From: Nocardiopsis sp. FR4
Lineage (GTDB): Bacteria; Actinomycetota; Actinomycetes; Streptosporangiales; Streptosporangiaceae
NCBI RefSeq assembly: GCF_009830945.1
Contig: NZ_ML776455.1
Span: forward strand, 148,408-212,407
Direction of reading: 5' to 3'
DNA: 64,000 nt
Shown here: one piece after another, positions 57,319-64,000 of the stretch
Numbering within the stretch: position 1 is the first letter of the stretch
Layout: the number at the start of each line of letters is the position of its first letter
Made by a program: the position numbers and the translations under genes
Notes under the pieces: model-generated
What the model saw: the letters and a program-made list of their open reading frames with translations, nothing else
What the model was told of the DNA's origin: nothing
The model's database searches: none

Positions 57319-58800
57319 TCATCCGCGGTCCTCGACGAGCGCGGCGTGGGCCTCCTCGAAGAAGCCCTCGCCGATGGCGCGCAGCTCGGTGGCGGACTCG
57401 CTCTCCTCGGTGTCCTCGGTGCCGTCGCTGTTGGCGGCCAGGGAGAAGAGCAGGTAGCGGCCCCACTGGCCGCTGCTGCCGTGGCCGCCCGAGTGGCCGA
57501 GGCGCTCGGCCGGGCTGCCCTCCTCGCCGGGCAGTCCGGCGAACCACTGCGCGGCCACCAGGTCCTGGGCGTCCAGGGCGGCGGCGGCCTCCTCGTCGGT
57601 GGGCATGGCCGCGACGCCGACGGTGACCGCGTGGCCCTCGTCCTCGCTCAGGTAGGACGCGCGCACCATCTGGCGGCACTCGTTGTCGGTGAGCACCTGC
57701 CCGTAGTCGCCGTGGGCCCCGGCGGCGCAGTCCTCGGTGCTCTCCACGGCCACCCGGGTGAACGTGCCCTGGTCGGCCACGTCCAGGGTCTCGGGGAAGA
57801 GCGCCCCGGGGTCGAGCGCGTCGGGGTCGTCGGCCTCGTCGGCCACGGTCGCGGCCTCGGCACCGCCGCCCGTGCTGCTGGCGAGGAAGAAGGCCCCGGC
57901 GCCCGCGACGACCAGGAGCGCGGCGAAGCCGGCGATCATCATGATCCGGCGGTTGCGCGCTCCGGTGTCCGCGGAGCCGCCGCCGTAGTCGTCGTAGGAG
58001 TCGTAGTCCTCGTAGTCGTTCATCGCCTGGACGTCGAACTGGGCGGTGTCGACCCCGGCGTCGTCGGGGACCTCGTCCCGGAACATGGGGCGCTCGTTCC
58101 CGCGGGCGGGCGGCGCCGCCGGAACGGCGTTGATGTACTCCGTGGCGCCCACGGCCTCCGCGGGGAAGACCGGCTCGGGCGCCGGGGGCGCCGGGGGCGG
58201 TGGCTGGTAGGCCTGCTGGGCGGTCGGGGGCGGACCCTGGGGGAACCCCGGCGGCGGTCCGGAGGGCGCGCCGTGCGGCGGTCCGGGGGCCTGGTGGCCG
58301 GGGGGTTGGGGCCGCGTACCCGGCTGGCCGCCGACGGACGGCTGGGGCGGGCCGAACTGCCCGGGCGCGCCGTGCGGCGGCGGTCCCGGGCGCATCGAGG
58401 GCTGGCCGCCGGTCGGGACGGGGCCGCCGTGGAGGCCCGGCTGCCCGCCCTGGGGGTAGGGGGGCGCCTGGGGGCCGCTCGGCGCCGGCGGGAGCGGCTG
58501 CTGCCCGCCGGGGAAGCCCGGCTGGGGGCCCGGGGCGTGCGGCGGGTTCTGCGGCCCGCTCGGGAAGACCGGCCGGGGGCCGGAGGGGAAGCCGGGTGCC
58601 CCCGGGGCCTGGGGCGGGTAGTGCTGAGGTGGCTGGTGAGGCTGCCCGGACACGGGCGCGCCGTGTGACTGCTGTGGTCCCGATGTGGAATGCTGGCCCC
58701 GCGAGGGCGCTGGTCCGAGCAGGTCCTGCCCGTCACCGGTCTCCGGCCCGACGGGCCGCCCGTCGGGGCCGTACTGTGGCTGGTTCGGATGGGTACTGAT
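57319..58800 (-). CDS. Pro/Gln/Gly-rich single-pass membrane protein, apparent ATC start
   Basis: 493 aa if read from the ATC at 58800. The N-terminus then reads (M)STHPNQPQYGPDGRPVGP, the usual opening of actinobacterial proline-rich membrane proteins. GGAG sits six bases upstream. No ATG, GTG or TTG is in frame nearby: the next upstream ATG (about 59004) would prepend some 67 Arg-rich residues of no protein character, and the first downstream GTG lies well inside the proline-rich region. Residues 1 to about 230 are Pro/Gln/Gly repeats, then an acidic Tyr/Asp stretch, a membrane helix (about 286-307) and an outer domain with two Cys (EDCAAG, NECRQM). Outer domain not recognised. Confidence 0.8.
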   Translation of the reverse strand: MSTHPNQPQYGPDGRPVGPETGDGQDLLGPAPSRGQHSTSGPQQSHGAPVSGQPHQPPQHYPPQAPGAPGFPSGPRPVFPSGPQNPPHAPGPQPGFPGGQQPLPPAPSGPQAPPYPQGGQPGLHGGPVPTGGQPSMRPGPPPHGAPGQFGPPQPSVGGQPGTRPQPPGHQAPGPPHGAPSGPPPGFPQGPPPTAQQAYQPPPPAPPAPEPVFPAEAVGATEYINAVPAAPPARGNERPMFRDEVPDDAGVDTAQFDVQAMNDYEDYDSYDDYGGGSADTGARNRRIMMIAGFAALLVVAGAGAFFLASSTGGGAEAATVADEADDPDALDPGALFPETLDVADQGTFTRVAVESTEDCAAGAHGDYGQVLTDNECRQMVRASYLSEDEGHAVTVGVAAMPTDEEAAAALDAQDLVAAQWFAGLPGEEGSPAERLGHSGGHGSSGQWGRYLLFSLAANSDGTEDTEESESATELRAIGEGFFEEAHAALVEDRG

Positions 58801-59092
58801 GGGAGTCTCCGAAAGCTGTGGGGGTGGGACTGGACCGCGGTCCGCGCTGTGCGTCCGTTCTGGGTTCCCGGGTGCCGGCGACCGTGACGGGCGTCTCCAA
58901 GGTTCGTGTCGGCGCCCGTCGATACGGGCACAGACCCGCCTTTCGGTGCAAGCGTAGCCAACGCGGGGGCGGAGGAAGGACGAAGCACTCTCGGCAACGG
59001 GCATAATAAAAGACGGAGAGGTCACGGATGTGACCCCGTGCTGGCGCTGTACCCGCCGAGCGCGGTCCTGCCGGTCCGCCCCGCCGCTGGCT
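58801..59092. other. divergent intergenic region, no gene seen
   Basis: Upstream of both the minus-strand membrane protein and rplM. Contains AT-richer stretches around 59000 suitable for the minus-strand promoter, which I could not pin down. Confidence 0.5.
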
Positions 59093-59122
59093 TTGACCTG
59101 CGCTGTGGTGGCCAGGTAGGAT
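59093..59122 (+). promoter_or_regulatory. rplM-rpsI promoter
   Basis: -35 TTGACC (59093-59098), 18-base spacer, -10 TAGGAT (59117-59122). Leader of about 200 bases to the rplM GTG. Confidence 0.75.
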
Positions 59123-59328
59123 ATTCCGTCGTTGTGCGTTGAGTTGCCGTGGGCCCCGGACTCGGGCGCCGATCCACGCACCATCGTCTGCGCACTCACC
59201 TTTCGGAGAGTCCTGTGGCAGTGCACGGGACATCCGGCCAGACACCCCGCAACCGCGGGTGTGTATACGAGTCCCCCTTCCCCGTGAGCGGGATGGGGCA
59301 GCCGACTGAAGAGCGAAGGCAAACGATC

Positions 59329-59778
59329 GTGCGCACATACAGCCCCAAACCAAACGATGTCCAGCGTCAGTGGCACGTTGTCGACGCTACCGATCTCGTG
59401 CTCGGGCGTATGGCGAGCCAGGTTGCCACGCTGCTTCGGGGCAAGCACAAGCCGTACTACGCGCCCCACATCGACACCGGCGACTTCGTGATCGTCGTGA
59501 ACGCCGACAAGGTCGCCCTGACCGGCAAGAAGCTGGAGCAGAAGCGCGCCTACCGGCACTCCGGCTACCCGGGCGGTCTGCGCTCCGTCGCCTACGCCGA
59601 CCTGCTGGAGAAGAACCCCGAGCGGGCGATCGAGAAGGCCATCAAGGGCATGCTCCCCAAGGGCTCCCTCGGCCGCCAGATGGCCAAGAAGCTCAAGGTG
59701 TACGCCGGTCCGGAGCACCCGCACCAGGCCCAGCAGCCGGTGCCGTTCGAAATCAGCAAGATCGAGCAGCCCGCCTAG
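59329..59778 (+). CDS. rplM: 50S ribosomal protein uL13
   Basis: 149 aa from GTG ([20 protein letters not shown]). [38 protein letters not shown], and [12 protein letters not shown] are standard. The earlier in-frame ATG at 59149 would extend into the leader and is rejected. 37 bases to rpsI. Confidence 0.98.
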   Translation: MRTYSPKPNDVQRQWHVVDATDLVLGRMASQVATLLRGKHKPYYAPHIDTGDFVIVVNADKVALTGKKLEQKRAYRHSGYPGGLRSVAYADLLEKNPERAIEKAIKGMLPKGSLGRQMAKKLKVYAGPEHPHQAQQPVPFEISKIEQPA

Positions 59779-59815
59779 GCGTTCGCAGACCTTTACAGAG
59801 AGCACGAGGAGCACC

Positions 59816-60325
59816 GTGGTCGAGCCCACCGGTATCGAAGACGTCGAGCAGGAGTTCGCCGAGAACCCGGAGGAGTTCCCCTCCGAGTACACGAGCGAGT
59901 CCGAGGAGACCGTCGCCGCCTACGTCCCCACCGCGTCCGGCCCCAGCGCCGGCACCGGTCGCCGCAAGCAGGCCGTCGCCCGCGTCCGCATCGCCCCCGG
60001 ATCGGGCGAGTGGAAGGTCAACGGCAAGCCGCTTGAGGTCTACTTCCCGGACAAGGTCCACCAGCAGACCATCAAGGAGCCGTTCGTCTCCCTCGGTTTC
60101 GAGGGCGCCTACGACGTCTTCGCCCGCCTGAACGGCGGCGGCACCAGCGGCCAGGCCGGCGCCCTGCGCCACGGCATCGCCCGCGCGCTGGCCACCCTGG
60201 ACCCGGAGAACAACCGCCCGACCCTGAAGAAGGCCGGCTTCCTCACCCGTGACGCCCGTGAGGTGGAGCGGAAGAAGGCCGGTCTGAAGAAGGCGCGCAA
60301 GGCTCCCCAGTTCTCCAAGCGCTAG
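59816..60325 (+). CDS. rpsI: 30S ribosomal protein uS9
   Basis: 169 aa from GTG with ACGAGGAGC upstream. Residues 1 to about 45 are an acidic extension (Glu/Ser-rich) before the conserved [17 protein letters not shown]; the rest ([19 protein letters not shown], ending KAPQFSKR) is standard, with the C-terminal Lys-Arg reaching the P-site tRNA. Confidence 0.98.
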   Translation: MVEPTGIEDVEQEFAENPEEFPSEYTSESEETVAAYVPTASGPSAGTGRRKQAVARVRIAPGSGEWKVNGKPLEVYFPDKVHQQTIKEPFVSLGFEGAYDVFARLNGGGTSGQAGALRHGIARALATLDPENNRPTLKKAGFLTRDAREVERKKAGLKKARKAPQFSKR

Positions 60326-60360
60326 TGCTCATGCGCCGGCACCCGCTCGGCTGAGCTTCG

Positions 60361-60410
60361 GCCCGTACGCCGTTCCCACTCCGGGAACGGCGTACGGGCC
60401 CTTCGTTTTT
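60361..60410 (+). terminator. Rho-independent terminator after rpsI
   Basis: Perfect 17-bp stem GCCCGTACGCCGTTCCC / GGGAACGGCGTACGGGC, loop ACTCC, then CCTTCGTTTTT. The most classical terminator in the window. Confidence 0.95.
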
Positions 60411-60486
60411 CCGGTGGCTCCTCCGGCCACCTCGATCTTCACCGGCGCCGCGACGCGGCGCCGCCTTCGAAAGGGGCTGTCCTCCT

Positions 60487-61824
60487 GTGGCTCGGCTGTT
60501 CGGAACAGATGGTGTACGCGGTCTCGCCGGCCGCGACCTGACCGCCTCCCTCGCCCTTGAGCTGTCCGTCGCCGCGGCGCGCGTCCTGACCCGCGGCGGC
60601 GACGGTGCCCGGCCTCGGGCCGTCGTCGGCCGCGACCCGCGCGCCTCCGGTGAGTTCCTGGAGGCCGCCGTGGTCGCCGGGCTGGCCAGCACGGGCGTGG
60701 ACGTGGTGCGCGTGGGCGTGCTGCCCACCCCGGCCGTGGCCTATCTCACCGGTGCGCTGGAGGCCGACTTCGGCGTCATGCTCTCCGCCAGCCACAACCC
60801 CGCGCCCGACAACGGCATCAAGTTCTTCGCGCGCGGAGGCCAGAAGCTGGAGGACGCCCTGGAGGAGGAGATCGAGGGCATGCTCGGCGTGCCCTCCACC
60901 CCCGCCGTGGGCGCGGAGGTCGGCCGGGTCGTCGACGCCCACGACGGGGCCGAGCGCTACGTCGAGCACGTGGTCGCCTCGGTGCCGCACAGCCTCAAGG
61001 GCCTCAAGGTGGTCGTGGACTGCGCCAACGGCGCCTCCTCCCTGGTGGCCCCCGAGGCGCTGCGCCGCGCGGGCGCGGAGGTCGTCGCGATCGGTGACCG
61101 GCCCGACGGCCACAACATCAACGAGGGCTGCGGCTCCACGCACCTGGAGGCTCTCCAGGAGGCGGTGCGCCTGCACGGCGCGGACGCCGGTATCGCCAAC
61201 GACGGCGACGCCGACCGCTGCCTGGCCGTGGACGCCGAGGGCCGCGTGGTGGACGGCGACCAGATCCTGGCCATCCTGGCCACCGAGGCCAAGGAGGCCG
61301 GGACCCTGGCCGAGGACACCCTCGTGGTGACGGTCATGTCCAACCTGGGCCTCAAGCTGGCGATGGAGCGGGCGGGCGTGACCGTGGTCGAGACCGCGGT
61401 GGGCGACCGGTACGTGCTGGAGGAGATGAAGCGCGGCGGCTTCGGTCTGGGCGGTGAGCAGTCCGGGCACGTCATCCTGCTGGAGCACGCCACCACCGGC
61501 GACGGCGTCCTCACCGGCCTGCACCTGCTGGCCGCGATGGCCCACCGCCAGCAGGGTCTGGCCGAGCTGGCCAAGGTGATGACCCGCCTGCCGCAGGTCC
61601 TCATCAACGTCAAGGACGTGGACAAGTCCCGGGCCGGGGACTCCGAGGAGCTCGCCGCGGCCGTGCGCGCGGCAGAGGCGGAGCTGGGCGAGACCGGCCG
61701 GGTGCTGATCCGGCCCAGCGGCACCGAGCCCAAGGTCCGGGTCATGGTCGAGGCGCCGGAGCAGAACCAGGCCATGGCCGTGGCCGAGCGCCTGGCCGGG
61801 GTGGTGCGCTCCGCGCTCGGATAG
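60487..61824 (+). CDS. glmM: phosphoglucosamine mutase
   Basis: 445 aa from GTG ([15 protein letters not shown]). Phosphoserine loop [17 protein letters not shown] (about residues 98-114), metal loop NDGDADRC, sugar loop GGEQSGHVI and phosphate loop [12 protein letters not shown]. Converts glucosamine-6-P to glucosamine-1-P for UDP-GlcNAc and peptidoglycan. Order rplM-rpsI-glmM is conserved in actinobacteria. Confidence 0.97.
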   Translation: MARLFGTDGVRGLAGRDLTASLALELSVAAARVLTRGGDGARPRAVVGRDPRASGEFLEAAVVAGLASTGVDVVRVGVLPTPAVAYLTGALEADFGVMLSASHNPAPDNGIKFFARGGQKLEDALEEEIEGMLGVPSTPAVGAEVGRVVDAHDGAERYVEHVVASVPHSLKGLKVVVDCANGASSLVAPEALRRAGAEVVAIGDRPDGHNINEGCGSTHLEALQEAVRLHGADAGIANDGDADRCLAVDAEGRVVDGDQILAILATEAKEAGTLAEDTLVVTVMSNLGLKLAMERAGVTVVETAVGDRYVLEEMKRGGFGLGGEQSGHVILLEHATTGDGVLTGLHLLAAMAHRQQGLAELAKVMTRLPQVLINVKDVDKSRAGDSEELAAAVRAAEAELGETGRVLIRPSGTEPKVRVMVEAPEQNQAMAVAERLAGVVRSALG

Positions 61825-62006
61825 GGGTTGTGTTTCCCCGGCGCGGGTTCGGGCGCCTTCAGGGCGGGAACCTTCGTTCTCTGTGTGCCCTGGGTGTCTC
61901 CCGGGGCTGGCGGGGACTGTGCGCGTACTCGGGCACGGGAGTGGCCGGGTGCGCGTTCTTGTGTGCGACGACCCGCGGGGGCGGGTCCGGGACGGTGGAG
62001 TTGGTC

Positions 62007-63038
62007 ATGGTGGCGAACACGCGGTACGGGCACGCCCTGACGATCGGGGTGGACATCGGCGGGACGAAGGTGGCCGCCGGGGTGGTGAGCCCCGGCGGCC
62101 GCGTCCTGGCGCGGCTGCGCACGGAGACCCCCGAGCGCAGCAAGAGCCCGGCCGTCGTGGAGGACACCATCGTCTCGGTGGTGGAGGAGCTGCGGACGGA
62201 GTTCCGGGTGCGCGCCGTGGGGGTGGGCGCGGCGGGTTTCGTCGACGAGCACCGGGCGAACGTCCTGTTCGCCCCGCACCTGTCCTGGCGGCGCGAACCG
62301 CTACGCGACGCCCTGTCGCTGCGGCTGGGGCTGCCGGTGGTGGTGGAGAACGACGCCAACGCCTCGGCCTGGGCGGAGGTGCGCGCCGGAGCGGCCCGGG
62401 GCGTGGACAACGTCGTGGTGGTCAACCTGGGCACCGGTATCGGCGGCGCGGTGGTCCTGGACGGGCGGCTGCGCCGGGGCCGGTACGGGCTGGCCGGGGA
62501 GTTCGGGCACATGACGGTGGTGCCGGGCGGCCACCGGTGCGAGTGCGGCAACCGGGGCTGCTGGGAACAGTACGCCAGCGGCAACGCACTGACCCGGGAG
62601 GCCCGCGAGCTCGTGGTCTCGGGGTCACCGGTGGCGGAAACGCTGCACCAGGCGGTGGCCGGTGACGTCGGCCAGATCACCGGGCCGCTGGTGAGCGAGC
62701 TGGCCCGCAAGGGCGACCGGGCGTGCGTGGAGTTGATGCGCGACGCGGGGGAGTGGCTGGGGGCGGGCCTGGCCAACCTGGCCGCGGCGTTCGACCCGGA
62801 GCTGTTCGTGGTGGGCGGCGGGGTGTCGGAGGCGGGCGGGCTGTTGCTGGACCCCGCCAGGACGGCCTTCGAACGCAGTCTGACCGGCCGGGGCTTCCGT
62901 CCGGAGGCCCGGGTGGCCGCCGCGGCCCTGGGCAACGAGGCGGGGATGATCGGCGCCGCCGACCTGGCCCGGGAGGCGCTGCCCCGGTGGTACCAGCGCC
63001 GCCGCCAGCCCCGCCTGGGGCGCTTCGGCCGGAACTAG
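62007..63038 (+). CDS. ROK-family sugar kinase (glucokinase-like)
   Basis: 343 aa from ATG 62007 (MVANTRYGHALTIGVDIGGT); GTG 61995 is possible. ATP-binding GVDIGGTKVAAGVV, catalytic VENDANASAWAE (Asp), NLGTGIGGAVVLDG, GHMTVVPGG and the ROK zinc motif HRCECGNRGCWEQYASG. Likely phosphorylates glucose and may act in glucose repression as streptomycete GlkA does; no DNA-binding domain is present. No gene in the 180 bases after glmM. Confidence 0.9.
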   Translation: MVANTRYGHALTIGVDIGGTKVAAGVVSPGGRVLARLRTETPERSKSPAVVEDTIVSVVEELRTEFRVRAVGVGAAGFVDEHRANVLFAPHLSWRREPLRDALSLRLGLPVVVENDANASAWAEVRAGAARGVDNVVVVNLGTGIGGAVVLDGRLRRGRYGLAGEFGHMTVVPGGHRCECGNRGCWEQYASGNALTREARELVVSGSPVAETLHQAVAGDVGQITGPLVSELARKGDRACVELMRDAGEWLGAGLANLAAAFDPELFVVGGGVSEAGGLLLDPARTAFERSLTGRGFRPEARVAAAALGNEAGMIGAADLAREALPRWYQRRRQPRLGRFGRN

Positions 63039-63157
63039 TGGTGCGCGGCCCCCGACTGGTGTCGCGCGGCCCCCGCTCTCCGGGACCACCAACCGCCGTC
63101 TTAGGCGCGGTGCCCTTCGTCGTTCCGGGGATGCGGACTCGCCTTTTCCCGTTGACG

Positions 63158-63186
63158 TGCGACGTCACGGACCTTCTGTGTAAGGT
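63158..63186 (+). promoter_or_regulatory. possible promoter for the small Pro/Glu-rich membrane protein
   Basis: TGCGAC (63158-63163), 17-base spacer, TAAGGT (63181-63186). A TTGACG just upstream would need a 23-base spacer. Confidence 0.4.
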
Positions 63187-63254
63187 GGCCCGGCTGCCGG
63201 ACGTTTTCCGTCCCCCAGAGTCCGACCTTCCCTCCAGAGAAACCGCCGAACGCG

Positions 63255-63761
63255 ATGACCCGCACCCCTCATCCGCCGCGACTCCGGCGAAGCGAAGCGC
63301 GTCGGCTGGAACGGCGCCGTCGGCGCCTGCTCATGGCGGCGCTGGCCTGTGGAACGGGTGCCCTCACCATGGTGGGCGTGCTCGTCGTCGTCCTGCTCGC
63401 CCAGGGGCAGGACCGGACCGGAGACAGGGCCGAACGGCAGGAGGAGGCCCGCGTGTCCCCGACCTCCGCGGCCACCGCCCCGGACCCCGTGACGCCGAGC
63501 CCCGTACCCGTCCTCACGGCCTCGGCCTCGGAGGAGGCCAGAGCCCGGGAGGTGGAGGAGGAGCCCTCGCCGTCGGAGGAGCCGGAGGAGGGGAGGGCGG
63601 ACGCGGAGGAGGAGAGGCCGCCGGCTCCCGAGGCACCGCGTCCGGCGGGGAGCGGCCCGCAGCCGCCGCCCGCTGACGATCCGCCTCCTCCCCCGCCTCC
63701 GGAGGACGACGGCGGGAGCGGCGGCGGTGAGGACCCCGACCTTCCCTGGTGGCCCTGGTAG
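63255..63761 (+). CDS. small single-pass membrane protein with Pro/Glu-rich tail
   Basis: 168 aa from ATG. Arg-rich start (residues 1-26), one membrane helix (about 27-49, LLMAALACGTGALTMVGVLVVVLLA), then a disordered Thr/Ser/Pro, Glu-rich and poly-Pro tail ending DLPWWPW. Such a layout suits an exported anchored arm. No known domain. Its 3' third overlaps antisense with the frame coming from the right edge. Confidence 0.6.
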   Translation: MTRTPHPPRLRRSEARRLERRRRRLLMAALACGTGALTMVGVLVVVLLAQGQDRTGDRAERQEEARVSPTSAATAPDPVTPSPVPVLTASASEEARAREVEEEPSPSEEPEEGRADAEEERPPAPEAPRPAGSGPQPPPADDPPPPPPPEDDGGSGGGEDPDLPWWPW

Positions 63762-64000
63762 CGGACCGCCCCGCGCGGTGCCGGGTGCCCCGTCCCGCCC
63801 CCGCCGCCCCCGGCGGTGCGCGGTACTTCGGGGAAGGGGTTTCCCGGTCCCCCTGGGCGCCTGGGCGGCCGGCGCCCTCTCTGGCCAGTGCCCTGACGTC
63901 GATGTCGACCGGGAGGGGCACGTCCAGCCTGAGGCGGTTCCGGGCGATGGCGGTGGGCACGTACTGGGGGGTCTTCGTCCCGCCGAGCTCGTAGACGTGG
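63514..64000 (-). CDS. possible Uma2-family (DUF820) endonuclease, C-terminal part only
   Basis: The open frame enters from the right edge (first full codon ends at 63999). The first 45 residues (HVYELGGTKTPQYV, then RLRLDVPLPVDIDVRAL) look like the C-terminal end of Uma2 restriction-fold nucleases, where a Tyr-rich strand precedes a P-L/F-P-V-x-I-D-hydrophobic ending. Members normally stop about there, but here the frame runs on for over 100 Arg/Pro-rich residues antisense to the neighbouring gene. The assignment and the true 3' end are uncertain without the missing N-terminal part. Confidence 0.4.
   Translation of the reverse strand, partial: HVYELGGTKTPQYVPTAIARNRLRLDVPLPVDIDVRALAREGAGRPGAQGDRETPSPKYRAPPGAAGAGRGTRHRAGRSATRATREGRGPHRRRSRRRPPEAGEEADRQRAAAAGRSPPDAVPREPAASPPPRPPSPPPAPPTARAPPPPPGLWPPPRPRP

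Noticed and set aside
58801..59004. An ATG near 59004 as the start of the minus-strand Pro/Gln-rich protein
   Set aside because: It would add about 67 residues with no low-complexity or domain match to the rest and no ribosome binding site.

Overview
The window is chromosomal DNA from a GC-rich actinobacterium. The gene order, a TTG-started RpoB beginning MAASRNAS, the zinc-type S14 and L33, the absence of rpsD between rpsK and rpoA, and tRNA genes beside rpmG and secE all point to the Streptomyces/Streptosporangiales side of the phylum. A Nocardiopsis-like organism is my best guess, by inference only. Most of the window (about 10.4-63 kb) is the conserved transcription and translation super-cluster. 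The first 10 kb and the last 1 kb are accessory.

Left accessory part (1-10.3 kb). Two tandem genes for tiny secreted rodlin/chaplin-like proteins (the first cut by the window edge) share a perfect 127-bp repeat. A lipoprotein gene follows. Next is a plasmid-defence-like SMC locus: the C-terminal half of a DUF2397 (JetA-like) protein, a DUF2398 (JetB-like) protein and a TIGR02680 (JetC-like) SMC ATPase. The usual fourth gene (DUF2399/TOPRIM nuclease, JetD-like) is absent. In its place, behind a promoter that shares a 12-bp element with the SMC operon, is a Rad50/SbcC-like ATPase with a zinc-hook CPTC motif.

Housekeeping left arm (10.4-22.2 kb): tRNA-Thr, tRNA-Met, rpmG, hadA-hadB, murB, a manganese exporter gene behind a yybP-ykoY riboswitch, then an adenosine deaminase and an aspartate aminotransferase on the minus strand. 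These are followed by tRNA-Trp, secE, nusG, rplK, rplA, a minus-strand lipoprotein, an L10 leader with an intrinsic attenuator, rplJ and rplL.

Core (22.6-55.5 kb): rpoB-rpoC from a good promoter, then an unusual 1026-aa tryptophan-rich repeat protein with a DUF4190 membrane end. After it come the str operon (rpsL, rpsG, fusA, tuf), the S10 operon (rpsJ to rpsQ), the spc operon (rplN to rplO), secY-adk-map, a DUF1707 membrane protein, and infA-rpmJ-rpsM-rpsK-rpoA-rplQ. Strong hairpins mark the ends of most of these units.

Right arm (55.6-64 kb): truA, a minus-strand GNAT acetyltransferase, a minus-strand Pro/Gln-rich membrane protein whose only sensible start codon is ATC, rplM-rpsI with a textbook terminator, glmM, a ROK-family sugar kinase, a small Pro/Glu-rich membrane protein, and the C-terminal part of a possible Uma2-family nuclease running in from the right edge.

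The best candidate for something undescribed is the three-gene SMC locus with a halved kleisin-like subunit and no JetD, paired with the Rad50-like ATPase. Further points of interest are the ATC start, the tryptophan-repeat protein and the riboswitch/leader RNAs.
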